Shown: positions 28,126 through 41,334 of the stretch, one piece after another | How the letters are laid out: every line of letters begins with the position of its first letter | Numbering within the stretch: the first letter of the stretch is position 1 | Source: Curtobacterium sp. MCPF17_052 | GTDB taxonomy: Bacteria; Actinomycetota; Actinomycetes; Actinomycetales; Microbacteriaceae | NCBI RefSeq assembly: GCF_003234085.1 | Contig: NZ_QKSD01000004.1 | Span: 124,001-188,000, forward strand | Length of the DNA: 64,000 nt | Direction of reading: 5' to 3' | The notes under the pieces: model-generated | The model's input: the letters and a program-made list of their open reading frames with translations, nothing else | What the model was told of the DNA's origin: nothing | The model's database searches: none | Program-made: the position numbers and the translations under genes

Positions 28126-28896
28126 GTGACCAACGAACGGCGGGTGCTCGTGCACCCCGACAAGCAGGCCCTCGGCGCCTCCGTCGCCGCACGCTTCATC
28201 ACGAAGATCATCGACGTCCTCGACGAGCAGGGGCGGGCCGACATCGCGATCAGCGGGGGCTCCGTCTCCACCCTCGTCCTGGCTGCGATCGGTCAGTCGC
28301 AGGCGAAGCAGAGCGTCGACTGGTCGAAGGTCCACGTCTGGTGGGTCGACGAGCGCTGGGTGCCGGAGGGGGACGCGGACCGCAACATCACCGGCACGCA
28401 GACCGACTTCCTGGACCACGTGAGCATCCCGGCGGAGAACATCCACCCGATGGCTCCGTCGGACGCCGGCATCAGCATCGACGAAGCCGCCGAGCAGTAC
28501 GAGCGCGAACTCCTCGCTGCTGCCCCCGACTCCGCCGAGACGCCCCGGTTCGACATCACGCTGCTCGGCGTCGGACCGGACGGCCACACCGCATCGCTGT
28601 TCCCGGAGTTCCCGCAGCTGCGCATCACCGACCGTAAGGTCGTCCCGGTCGACGACTCCCCCAAGCCGCCGGCACAGCGCCTGACGCTCACCTACCCGGT
28701 GATCAACGCCTCGCAGCGCGTCTGGGTCATCCTGTCCGGAGCCGAGAAGGCATCGGTCCTCGGGCTGGCACTCGCGGGCGCCTCGGTCGACGAGGTCCCC
28801 GTCGGCGGCGTACAGGGTCGGAAGCGCACGGTCTTCTTCGTCGACCAGGACGCCGCACGCGACGTCCCGGAGAACCTCATCGCGTCGACGTACTGA
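28126..28896 (+). CDS. pgl: 6-phosphogluconolactonase
   Basis: A 256-residue lactonase that hydrolyses 6-phosphoglucono-lactone, the product of Zwf. Seen: AISGGSV near residue 42, VWWVDERWVPEGDADRN (about 74-90), and the catalytic GVGPDGHTASLFPE (about 148-161), all standard for the NagB/Pgl fold. The GTG at 28126 follows an ACAGGAG site with 5-bp spacing. It lies 108 bp after opcA and is the last gene of the operon; two hairpins follow before the convergent rbpA. Confidence 0.96.
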   Translation: MTNERRVLVHPDKQALGASVAARFITKIIDVLDEQGRADIAISGGSVSTLVLAAIGQSQAKQSVDWSKVHVWWVDERWVPEGDADRNITGTQTDFLDHVSIPAENIHPMAPSDAGISIDEAAEQYERELLAAAPDSAETPRFDITLLGVGPDGHTASLFPEFPQLRITDRKVVPVDDSPKPPAQRLTLTYPVINASQRVWVILSGAEKASVLGLALAGASVDEVPVGGVQGRKRTVFFVDQDAARDVPENLIASTY

Positions 28897-28922
28897 CGCA
28901 AGCGGCGCGTGACGCGCCTGCA

Positions 28923-28968
28923 ACGGACGGGAGGCCCGGTACCAGCTGGTACCGGGCCTCCCGTCCGT
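28923..28968. repeat. 46-bp perfect palindrome, identical to the copy at 13198-13243
   Basis: Perfect inverted repeat with centre at 28945/28946, left half ACGGACGGGAGGCCCGGTAC plus CAG. It lies 26 bp past the pgl stop and may act as its terminator. The exact match to the distant copy implies recent spread or gene conversion. Confidence 0.85.
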
Positions 28969-28997
28969 CGTCCGCTCCCGCTCGGACGCGGCGACGA

Positions 28998-29039
28998 CAG
29001 AGAAGGCCCCCGCACCGATGGGTGCGGAGGCCTGCTCTG
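28998..29039 (-). terminator. rbpA terminator
   Basis: Inverted repeat CAGAGAAGGCC..CCGCACC / GGTGCGG..AGGCCTGCTCTG with small interruptions and a GATG loop, 13 bp past the rbpA stop codon. Confidence 0.7.
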
Positions 29040-29052
29040 TACCGGTGGTGGT

Positions 29053-29415
29053 CTACTTGGCCGCGGTCCCGCGGCGCTGGCGCAGCTGCTGGAGCGCGTC
29101 CTCGAGGAGCTGCGCGGCCTCTTCCTCGGTACGGCGCTCCTTCACGTACGCGAGGTGCGTCTTGTACGGCTCGGTCTTCGCGACCTGCGGCGGGTTCTCC
29201 TTGTCGCGACCGGCCGGCAGACCCGTGGACGGCGAGTCGACCGTCTCCGGGATCTCGTCGTCGGGCAGGTTCGCGGCGAAGTACCGGACGACCTCGTTGC
29301 CCATCGCGTCCCAGTAGGAGATGGCCACACGCTCGGCCTGGACCCCGCGGTCCTGCTCGCCCATCGGGCCCGCGCCGACGCGCGATCCGCGGATTGCGCT
29401 TCCTCCGGATGCCAT
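29053..29415 (-). CDS. rbpA: RNA polymerase-binding protein RbpA
   Basis: A 120-residue actinobacterial transcription factor that binds RNA polymerase and primary sigma factor and stabilises open promoter complexes. The N-terminus SAIRGSRVGAGP matches the RbpA tail. The core starts around VAISYWDAMGNEVVRYFA, and the C-terminal sigma-interacting region is PYKTHLAYVKERR plus a helix. The core lacks the cysteines that bind zinc in the Streptomyces protein. It sits one base after secG on the same strand and is the last gene of the gap-pgk-tpiA-secG-rbpA run. Confidence 0.93.
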   Translation of the reverse strand: MASGGSAIRGSRVGAGPMGEQDRGVQAERVAISYWDAMGNEVVRYFAANLPDDEIPETVDSPSTGLPAGRDKENPPQVAKTEPYKTHLAYVKERRTEEEAAQLLEDALQQLRQRRGTAAK

Positions 29416-29416
29416 G

Positions 29417-29668
29417 TCAGCTCCCTGCTGTGAACTTGTTGATGAGACCGAGCACGATGATGCTGGAGATCCAGAGGAGTCCGAGGATCACCGTGATGCG
29501 GTTCAGGTTGCGCTCGGCGACGCCAGATGCCCCGAGGTTGCTCGTCACACCACCGCCGAACATGTCGGAGAGACCGCCACCGCGGCCCTTGTGCAGGAGG
29601 ATGAGGAGCGTGAGCAGGAGGCTCGTGATCGCGAGCAGGACCTGCAGCACGACGGAGAGTATCGCCAC
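29417..29668 (-). CDS. secG: Preprotein translocase subunit SecG
   Basis: An 83-residue membrane protein that assists SecYE in protein export. Two helices are visible: VVLQVLLAITSLLLTLLILL at the N-terminus and ITVILGLLWISSIIVLGLI near residue 57. Between them is the family loop KGRGGGLSDMFGGG. The start is GTG at 29668. It lies between tpiA and rbpA, the order usual in this family, but a strong hairpin separates it from tpiA, so it may have its own promoter. Confidence 0.95.
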   Translation of the reverse strand: MAILSVVLQVLLAITSLLLTLLILLHKGRGGGLSDMFGGGVTSNLGASGVAERNLNRITVILGLLWISSIIVLGLINKFTAGS

Positions 29669-29760
29669 GACGTACCTTTCGTGTCAGTCAGCCATCCGAG
29701 TATACCGGTCACGCGGAGCGCGGTCGGGACCCGGACGGGCTGGGCGGTTCGGGAGGGGCA

Positions 29761-29808
29761 CAGCACGAGGGCGCGACGGGCGGTGCCCGTCGCGCCTCGG
29801 CGGTGCTG
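29761..29808 (-). terminator. Hairpin after tpiA
   Basis: Stem GAGGGCGCGACGGGC / GCCCGTCGCGCCTC with outer pairing CAGCAC / GTGCTG, starting 2 bp beyond the tpiA stop. It is probably the end of the gap-pgk-tpiA transcript. Confidence 0.75.
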
Positions 29809-29810
29809 GT

Positions 29811-30590
29811 CTAGAGACCGACGTGCTGCTGGAACCGCGCGATCGCGGCGAACTCCTGCACGTCGAGGGACGCGCCGCCGACGAGGGCGCCGTCGACGTC
29901 GGGCTCGCGGAGGAAGCCGGCGATGTTGCCCGACTTGACCGAACCGCCGTACAGCACCCGCGTGTCGGCAGCGGCCTGGTCACCCCAGGCGGCGGCGATC
30001 CCGCGTCGCAACGCTGCACATTCGTCCTGCGCCTGCTCTGCGGTCGCTGCCTGGCCGGAACCGATGGCCCACACCGGTTCGTACGCGACGACGATCTCGG
30101 ACGGCTGCACGGAGCCGAGGACGACCTGGAGCTGCTCGACCGGCACGACGCCGGCCCCGCGCTGCTCCCGCTGCTCGCCGGTCTCGCCGACGCAGACGAC
30201 CGGCACGAGACCGTGCTTCACGGCAGCGGCCGTCTTGGCAGCCACGACCTCGTCCGTCTCACCGTGCATGGTGCGACGTTCGGAGTGCCCGACGATGACG
30301 TACTTCGCGTCGAGTGCCGCGAGGAAGGCGCCCGAGACGTCACCGGTGTACGCACCCGAGTCGTACTGCGAGAGGTCCTGGGCACCGAACGCCAGCGGCA
30401 GCTTGTCCGCCGAGATCAGCGTCTGCACGCTTCGCAGGTCGGTGAACGGCGGGAACACCGCGACCTCGACGTCCGCGTGGTCGTGGCGCGCGTCCTTCAG
30501 GGTCCACGCGAGCTTCTGGACGATCGCGATGGCCTGGAGATGATCCAGGTTCATCTTCCAGTTGCCCGCGATCAAGGGGGTGCGGTTCAT
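29811..30590 (-). CDS. tpiA: Triose-phosphate isomerase
   Basis: A 259-residue TIM-barrel enzyme interconverting dihydroxyacetone phosphate and glyceraldehyde-3-phosphate. Substrate lysine is in AGNWKMN (residue 12), the catalytic His in VGHSERR (about 98-104), and the catalytic Glu in AYEPVWAIG (about 168-176). The phosphate loop is YGGSVK. ATG 30590 is preceded by GGGAGG at 7-bp spacing and by a 16-codon leader ORF that copies this N-terminus (see 30587-30637). The longer open frame to 30776 runs over pgk and is not real. Confidence 0.97.
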   Translation of the reverse strand: MNRTPLIAGNWKMNLDHLQAIAIVQKLAWTLKDARHDHADVEVAVFPPFTDLRSVQTLISADKLPLAFGAQDLSQYDSGAYTGDVSGAFLAALDAKYVIVGHSERRTMHGETDEVVAAKTAAAVKHGLVPVVCVGETGEQREQRGAGVVPVEQLQVVLGSVQPSEIVVAYEPVWAIGSGQAATAEQAQDECAALRRGIAAAWGDQAAADTRVLYGGSVKSGNIAGFLREPDVDGALVGGASLDVQEFAAIARFQQHVGL

Positions 30591-30637
30591 GCTGCGTCCT
30601 CCCGAGCGTTCCCGGCGATCAGCGGCGTGCAGCTCAT
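30587..30637 (-). CDS. 16-codon mini-ORF duplicating the TpiA N-terminus
   Basis: Reads [16 protein letters not shown] and stops. Its ATG overlaps the pgk stop (ATGA) and its TGA overlaps the tpiA ATG (ATGA). The first 30 bases match the tpiA start at 23 positions, and five of the seven differences do not change the amino acid. It is either a leftover of a partial tandem duplication of the tpiA start or a coupling peptide that carries ribosomes from pgk to tpiA. The GGGAGG ribosome site for tpiA lies inside it. Seen directly; whether it is translated is inference. Confidence 0.5.
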   Translation of the reverse strand: MSCTPLIAGNAREDAA

Positions 30638-31851
30638 GCGGACCACCCCAGTGCTTCGAGACCCGGCAGCGACTTGCCCTCGAGGAACTCGAGGCTCGCT
30701 CCACCACCGGTGGAGATGTGGCCGAACTGGTCGTCCGTGAACCCGAGCGACCGGACCGCGGCGGCGGAGTCGCCACCGCCGACCACGCCGAGACCGTCGA
30801 CCTCGGTCAGCGCCTGGGCGACCGTCTTCGTGCCGGCGGCGAAGGCCGGGAACTCGAACACGCCCATCGGGCCGTTCCAGAAGACCGTCTGCGACGCGGA
30901 GACCGCTGCCGCGAACCGCTCGGCCGTCTCCGGTCCGATGTCCAGGCCGATGCCGTCCGTGCCGAACGACGACGACTCGATGGCGTCCGCGGCGACCGTC
31001 ACGTGCTGAGCGTCCGCGGCGAACCCGGAGGCCACCACGACGTCGGTCGGCAGGTCGATGGTCACGCCGAGCTCGGTCGCCCGCGAGAGGTACTCGCGGA
31101 CCGTGTCGAGCTGGTCCTGCTCGAGCAGCGACTTCGCCACGCCGTGGCCCTGGGCCGCGAGGAAGGTGAAGAGCATCCCGCCACCGATGCAGATCGTGTC
31201 GACCCGAGGCAGGAGGTGGTCGATGACACCGAGCTTGTCGCTGACCTTCGAACCACCGAGCACGACGGTGTACGGCCGCTCCGGGTCCTTCGTCAGCCGC
31301 TCGAGCACGGTCAGTTCCTGCTCGATGAGCTGACCGGCAGCGCTGGGGAGCGCCGACGCCAGCTCGTAGACGGAGGCCTGCTTGCGGTGCACGACACCGA
31401 AGCCGTCGGAGACGAAGGCGTCCCCGAGTGCGGCGATGCGCTTGGCGAAGGCGGTCCGCTCGGCGGCGTCCTTCGAGGTCTCCTCCGGGTTGAAGCGGAG
31501 GTTCTCGAGCAGCAGGACGTCACCGTCCTCGAGGGCCTCGGCAGCCGCGGTCGCGTCGTCGCCGACCGTCTCGTCGACGAAGGCGACCGGCTTGCCGAGC
31601 AGCTCGGACAGGCGCTGGGCGACGGGCGCGAGTGAGTACTCGGGCTTCCGTTCGCCGTCGGGCCGGCCGAGGTGGGACACCACGACCACGCGCGCACCGG
31701 CGGTGATCAGGGTGTTCAGGGTGGTGAGCGACGCCCGCACGCGGCCGTCGTCCGTGATCGTGCCGTCCTTGAGCGGGACGTTCAGGTCACAGCGGACGAC
31801 GACACGCTTGCCGGCGAGGTCGCCGAGGTCCTCGAGGGTGCGGAGAGCCAT
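30634..31851 (-). CDS. pgk: Phosphoglycerate kinase
   Basis: A 405-residue glycolytic kinase making ATP from 1,3-bisphosphoglycerate. The N-terminal substrate site [14 protein letters not shown] (about 17-30) and SHLGRPDGE (about 57-65) are clear, as are the nucleotide-binding [15 protein letters not shown] and the C-terminal [16 protein letters not shown] 31851 lies 4 bp after the gap stop. Its own stop overlaps the mini-ORF that leads into tpiA. The operon order gap-pgk-tpiA is classical. Confidence 0.97.
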   Translation of the reverse strand: MALRTLEDLGDLAGKRVVVRCDLNVPLKDGTITDDGRVRASLTTLNTLITAGARVVVVSHLGRPDGERKPEYSLAPVAQRLSELLGKPVAFVDETVGDDATAAAEALEDGDVLLLENLRFNPEETSKDAAERTAFAKRIAALGDAFVSDGFGVVHRKQASVYELASALPSAAGQLIEQELTVLERLTKDPERPYTVVLGGSKVSDKLGVIDHLLPRVDTICIGGGMLFTFLAAQGHGVAKSLLEQDQLDTVREYLSRATELGVTIDLPTDVVVASGFAADAQHVTVAADAIESSSFGTDGIGLDIGPETAERFAAAVSASQTVFWNGPMGVFEFPAFAAGTKTVAQALTEVDGLGVVGGGDSAAAVRSLGFTDDQFGHISTGGGASLEFLEGKSLPGLEALGWSA

Positions 31852-31855
31852 CAGG

Positions 31856-34080
<2,225 letters not shown>

Positions 34081-34158
34081 GGCATCATTCCTTACGTTCT
34101 TCGGGGTGGGGTTCTGCGGTCCCGGGGCGCACACGTGTGGAGGCGGCCGGTGGGACGG

Positions 34159-35049
34159 TCACTCCCGGCCGAGATCTCGGTTCTTCACACGCACGGCGAC
34201 GTTGGGCATCCCGCGGAGGAGGCTCGCCAACTCGGCGACGATGGCGACCGAACGGTGCTTGCCGCCGGTACAGCCGATGGCGATCGTAGCGTGTCTTTTG
34301 TTCTCGCGCTGGTACCCCTCGAACACGGGCTCGAGGACGGAGGCGTAACGGTCGACGAACGGACGGGCTCCGGACTGTTCCATGACGTAGTCGGAGACGG
34401 GCTTGTCGAGCCCCGTGTGCGGGCGCAGTTCCGGCACCCAGTAGGGGTTCGGGATGAAGCGCACGTCGGCCACCATGTCGGCGTCGGCGGGCAGGCCGTA
34501 CTTGAACCCGAAGCTCATCAGCGTCACCTGGACACCGACGAACCGGTCCTCGGCGAACTTCTCGGTCACCGAGTTCGCGAGTTGGTGGATGTTCAGGTCG
34601 GACGTGTCGATGATCAGGTCGGATGCTTCGCGGAGGCCGAGCAACCGGGTGCGCTCCCGTGCGATGCCGTCGAGCAGCGTGTCCTCGCCCTGCAGCGGGT
34701 GCGGCCGGCGCACCTGCTCGAAGCGCCGTACGAGCACCTGGTCGGTGGCCTCGAGGAACAGCACCCGGACGCGGGCGCTCGTGCTCTCGCGGAGCGACTG
34801 CACGGCACGCTCGGGGTCGGTGAAGAACCGGCCACCGCGGACGTCGACGACGGTGGCGATCTTCGGGATTGACTCCCCCGCACGGTCCGCCAGGTCGGTG
34901 AGCGGCCCGAGCATCTGCGTCGGCAGGTTGTCGACCACGTACCAGCCGAGGTCCTCCAACGCCTTGCCGACCGTCGACCGCCCCGCGCCGGACATGCCCG
35001 TCACGATGAGGACGTCGTGCTGTTGCTGCGAGGTGGTGGTGTCGGTCAT
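34159..35049 (-). CDS. rapZ: RapZ/YvcJ-family nucleotide-binding protein
   Basis: A 296-residue P-loop protein. In E. coli RapZ guides a small RNA of the glucosamine pathway to RNase E; in Gram-positives the role is less clear. The Walker A is GMSGAGRST (about residues 18-26), with Arg in place of the usual Lys, a feature I associate with actinobacterial members. The C-terminal metal/ligand motif [11 protein letters not shown] (about 257-267) is intact. ATG 35049; the upstream open frame is not homologous. It is followed by whiA after 78 bp and preceded by uvrC. Confidence 0.93.
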   Translation of the reverse strand: MTDTTTSQQQHDVLIVTGMSGAGRSTVGKALEDLGWYVVDNLPTQMLGPLTDLADRAGESIPKIATVVDVRGGRFFTDPERAVQSLRESTSARVRVLFLEATDQVLVRRFEQVRRPHPLQGEDTLLDGIARERTRLLGLREASDLIIDTSDLNIHQLANSVTEKFAEDRFVGVQVTLMSFGFKYGLPADADMVADVRFIPNPYWVPELRPHTGLDKPVSDYVMEQSGARPFVDRYASVLEPVFEGYQRENKRHATIAIGCTGGKHRSVAIVAELASLLRGMPNVAVRVKNRDLGRE

Positions 35050-35173
35050 CTGCGAAGGGGCTCCATCGTGGTGTGGCCGGGCGGGTCGCCCGGCGTCGCC
35101 GTGCGCGTGCGCTCGGCAGGGGTCGGCCCGCGGACCCTCGGGCTGCACGCCCCGGGTCCGCGTCCAGGCTACC

Positions 35174-35262
35174 GTCCGGCCGGGAGGCCCGTGCCGGGGT
35201 CACACAGGCCGGTGCGGACCGTCCGCGGTCGGCTCGGGGACACGCACCGGGCCTGCCGGCGC
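35174..35262. repeat. Imperfect GGGAGGCCCG-family element over the uvrC 3' end
   Basis: The left arm GCCGGGAGGCCCGTGCC (35179-35195) lies just beyond uvrC. The partially complementary right arm GCACCGGGCCTGCCGGC (35244-35260) lies inside the last codons of uvrC. Pairing is interrupted and the loop is about 48 nt, so this is a weaker member of the family. Confidence 0.35.
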
Positions 35263-37338
35263 GGGAGCGCTGACCGGCTCGCTCGGCTCGGGTGCACTGC
35301 TCGGTTCAGGTGCACTGCTCGGTCCAGGTGCGCTGCTCGGCTCGGGCGCGCTCGCCGACTCCGGCGCGCTGGTCGGCACCGTCGTGAGCTTCCGCACCAC
35401 CGCGGCCGCGGTCGCCGGTCCGACGCCCGGGACCTCGGCGACCTCCTCCGGCGTCGCCTGCCGGAGCCGGGCGACGGACCCGAAGTGCTTGAGCAGCGCC
35501 GAGACGCGGTTCGGTCCGAGACCGGGGATCTCGGACAGCTGCGAGCGGACGTCACGCTTCCGACGGGTGCGCTGGTGCGTGATCGCGAACCGGTGTGCCT
35601 CGTCGCGGAGGCGCTGGATGAGGAAGAGCGCCTCGGAGTTGCGCGGCAGGATCACCGGGAAGTCGTCGTCCGGCAGCCAGAGCTCCTCGAGGCGCTTCGC
35701 GATGCCGACCAGGGCGATGTCCCGGACCCCGGCCTCGTCGAGCGCACGCTTCGCCGCCGCCACCTGGGGCTGCCCGCCGTCCACGACGAGCAGCTGCGGC
35801 CGGTACGCGAACCGCTTCGAGGGCTTCGATCCCTCGACCACGCCGTCCCCCGTCACGTCCGGGACGTCCGGTACCGCCGCGTCCTCGTCGAGCCGCGCCA
35901 GGCGCCGTGTGAGCACCTGGTACATGCTGTCGGTGTCGTCGGTGGTCTCGGCGATCGTGTACCGGCGGTACTGGTCCTTGCGGGGCAGGCCGTCCTCGAA
36001 CACGACCATCGAGGCGACGACGTTCGTGCCCTGCAGGTGCGAGATGTCGTAGCACTCCATCCGCAGTGGTGCCTCGGTCATGCCGAGGGCCTCCTGGATG
36101 TCGGCCAGGGCCGCCGCCCGCGTCGTGTAGTCGGCCGAGCGCTTGGTCTTGTAGAGCATCAGCGCCTGCTGGGCGTTCTGCGACGCCGTGCGGGCCAGTC
36201 CCGCCCGGTCACCGCGCTGCGCCGTGCTGAGCTTCGTGCCACGACCCCCACGGCGGTCGCTCAGCCACTGCTGCAGCGCGTCGGCGTCGTCCGGCAGCAC
36301 CGGCACGACGACCTCTCGTGGTGGGCCGTCGTTCGCGACGCCCGGGGTGGGGTCTGCGCTCGCCTGCGTGAGCAGGGCACCGTCGGCACCGGTCGAGAGC
36401 CCGTCGTCGGCGTACACGCCCTGCACGATCTGCTCGACGAGGTCGCCGGTGCTGATGTCGAGCTCCTTGTCGACCACCCAGCCGCGCACACCCCGGATGC
36501 GGCCACCTCGGACCGAGAACAGCTGCACGGCGGCGGCCAGTTCGTCCTCGGCGATGCCGAAGAGGTCGAGGTCGACCGAGTCCTTGAGCACCACGGCGGA
36601 CTTCTCGAGGACCGCTTCGAGCGCCTCGACCTGGTCACGGAAGCGCGCGGCCTGCTCGTACTGCATGGCGTCCGCCGACGCGGCCATCCGCTGCCGGAGC
36701 TGCGTGATCACGCGGCGGTCGTAGCTGCCCATGAAGCGGACGAACTCCTCGACGAGCGCGCGGTGCTCCTCGATGGTCACGCGCTGGGAGCACGGTCCGC
36801 CGCACTTGCCGATCTGCCCCGGGAAGCAGGGCTTGCCGGTCTGCATGGCCCGCTTGTACGAGGACTCCGAGCACGTGCGGATCGGGAAGACCTTGATCAT
36901 CAGGTCGATCGTGTCGTGCACCGCCCAGATCTTCGGGTACGGCCCGAAGTACTTGGCGCCCTTGATCTTGCGGTTCCGGGTCACCATCACGCGGGGCGCC
37001 TCGTCCGCCATCGTGATCGCCATGTACGGGTACGACTTGTCATCCCGGAACTTGACGTTGAACGGCGGATCGAACTCCTTGATCCACGTGTACTCGAGCT
37101 GCAGCGCCTCGATCTCGGATCCGACGGTGGTCCACTCGACGCTCTTGGCCGTCAGGACCATCCGCCGGGTGCGCTCGTGCAGGGTCGGCAGCGGCGCGAA
37201 GTAGTTGCTCAGGCGGGCGCGGAGGTTCTTCGCCTTGCCGACGTAGAGCACCCGACCGTTGCCGTCGCGCCATCGGTAGACGCCCGGGTCGGTCGGGATC
37301 TCACCCGCCTTCGGCCGCCAGGGGACGGTGTCGGCCAC
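35200..37338 (-). CDS. uvrC: Excinuclease ABC subunit C
   Basis: A 712-residue endonuclease that makes both cuts during nucleotide excision repair. The N-terminal GIY-YIG nuclease is at about 17-95 (GVYRWRDG then [11 protein letters not shown]). A UVR domain that contacts UvrB is near 205-240. The RNase H-like nuclease lies in the middle, with [10 protein letters not shown] and VVDGGQPQ, and a helix-hairpin-helix domain at about 595-645 (ELRLD-type IPGLGPNR). The last ~60 residues are a Ser/Ala/Pro/Glu tail built from 18-bp tandem repeats and are not part of the family. GTG 37338 follows the uvrA stop with no gap. Confidence 0.95.
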   Translation of the reverse strand: MADTVPWRPKAGEIPTDPGVYRWRDGNGRVLYVGKAKNLRARLSNYFAPLPTLHERTRRMVLTAKSVEWTTVGSEIEALQLEYTWIKEFDPPFNVKFRDDKSYPYMAITMADEAPRVMVTRNRKIKGAKYFGPYPKIWAVHDTIDLMIKVFPIRTCSESSYKRAMQTGKPCFPGQIGKCGGPCSQRVTIEEHRALVEEFVRFMGSYDRRVITQLRQRMAASADAMQYEQAARFRDQVEALEAVLEKSAVVLKDSVDLDLFGIAEDELAAAVQLFSVRGGRIRGVRGWVVDKELDISTGDLVEQIVQGVYADDGLSTGADGALLTQASADPTPGVANDGPPREVVVPVLPDDADALQQWLSDRRGGRGTKLSTAQRGDRAGLARTASQNAQQALMLYKTKRSADYTTRAAALADIQEALGMTEAPLRMECYDISHLQGTNVVASMVVFEDGLPRKDQYRRYTIAETTDDTDSMYQVLTRRLARLDEDAAVPDVPDVTGDGVVEGSKPSKRFAYRPQLLVVDGGQPQVAAAKRALDEAGVRDIALVGIAKRLEELWLPDDDFPVILPRNSEALFLIQRLRDEAHRFAITHQRTRRKRDVRSQLSEIPGLGPNRVSALLKHFGSVARLRQATPEEVAEVPGVGPATAAAVVRKLTTVPTSAPESASAPEPSSAPGPSSAPEPSSAPEPSEPVSAPAPAGPVRVPEPTADGPHRPV
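35285..35356. repeat. Four 18-bp tandem repeats in the uvrC tail
   Basis: Four 18-bp units of the type GGTTCAGGTGCACTGCTC, differing at a few positions, encode repeated SSAPEP-like hexapeptides in the C-terminal tail of UvrC. Unit length is a multiple of three, so copy changes would keep the frame. Confidence 0.75.
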
Positions 37339-40347
<3,009 letters not shown>

Positions 40348-40395
40348 CGCAGACGATTCTACGAAGCCGGTCCGACAAACGCCCGCCGAGTCGGC

Positions 40396-41334
40396 TCAGC
40401 CGAGTGCGTCGAGAGCGAACGTGACGCCGGAAGCCGCCTCGCTGGCGGCCCAGAGTCGCGCGGCCTCGTGACGGTCGTGCGCCCGGGGTTCCGCCGGGAC
40501 GACCGTCGCCCGGCCGCGGAGCTGGAACCACCCGTCCGGTCCCCAGTACTCGCCGGACCGGACGTCGTCGCCGACCGAGGCGTGGACGAGCGGGACCGCG
40601 CCCGCGTCCTTCCCCTGCGCGACGAAGCGCTGCCCGGGGCCGATCCACGCGGGTTCGGATCGCGACGAGCCGACTGCCGGGGTCCCGGTGCCGGCCGCCT
40701 CCGTCAGGGAGTCGAGGGCGAGCCCCGGGTGCGCCACGACACTGGACACCGCGGACCCGCCGTCCGCCAGACGCTGGGCCAACTCGAACCCGAACAGCAT
40801 CACCGCGAGCTTGCTGCGCGCGTACTGCCGGTAGCCGTTGTAGTGCCCGGCACCGAGCGCGTCGTGCCGGTCGAGCGTCACCCAGCGGTGCGAGATGGAT
40901 CCGAGGTGGACGACCCGACCGCCGGTGTCCTGCAGCAGCGGGAGCACCAGGCCCGTCCAGGCGAAGTGCCCGAGGTGGTTCGTCCCCATCTGCAGTTCGT
41001 GGCCCTGCGCCGTGGACCGACGCTCGCGTGACCCGACGACCCCGGCGTTGTTGAGCACCGCGTGCACCGGCCCGAGCGTTCCCAGCGCTGCCGCAGCCGT
41101 GCGCACCGAGTCGAGGTCCGCCAGGTCGAGGTGCACGTGCTCGAGCTGCGCGTCGGGCACCACCGAGCGGATGCTGCGCTCGGCAGCCGCGGCCTTGCCG
41201 GAGTCGCGCGTCGCCAGGACCACCCGGTGTCCACCCACGGCGAGCTGCTCGGCCGTCTGGTACCCGAGCCCCGCACTGGCGCCGGTGACGACGACCGTGC
41301 GAGGTCCGGCCGGGGCGCCGGGATCAGACGACAT
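40396..41334 (-). CDS. Short-chain dehydrogenase/reductase between uvrB and uvrA
   Basis: A 312-residue NAD(P)-dependent oxidoreductase of the retinol dehydrogenase-like SDR type. The cofactor motif is TGASAGLG (about 18-25), with NNAG near 94 and the catalytic YARSK near 172. The substrate is unknown. It starts inside the last codons of uvrB (11-bp overlap) and ends 48 bp before uvrA, so it is very likely co-transcribed with both. No repair role is known for this family. It may be a passenger captured by the uvr locus. Confidence 0.85.
   Translation of the reverse strand: MSSDPGAPAGPRTVVVTGASAGLGYQTAEQLAVGGHRVVLATRDSGKAAAAERSIRSVVPDAQLEHVHLDLADLDSVRTAAAALGTLGPVHAVLNNAGVVGSRERRSTAQGHELQMGTNHLGHFAWTGLVLPLLQDTGGRVVHLGSISHRWVTLDRHDALGAGHYNGYRQYARSKLAVMLFGFELAQRLADGGSAVSSVVAHPGLALDSLTEAAGTGTPAVGSSRSEPAWIGPGQRFVAQGKDAGAVPLVHASVGDDVRSGEYWGPDGWFQLRGRATVVPAEPRAHDRHEAARLWAASEAASGVTFALDALG

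Noticed and set aside
30591-30776. A 62-residue N-terminal extension of TpiA
   Set aside because: The extension runs over the pgk 3' end and is not TpiA-like. ATG 30590 has a good ribosome site and gives the universal N-terminus.
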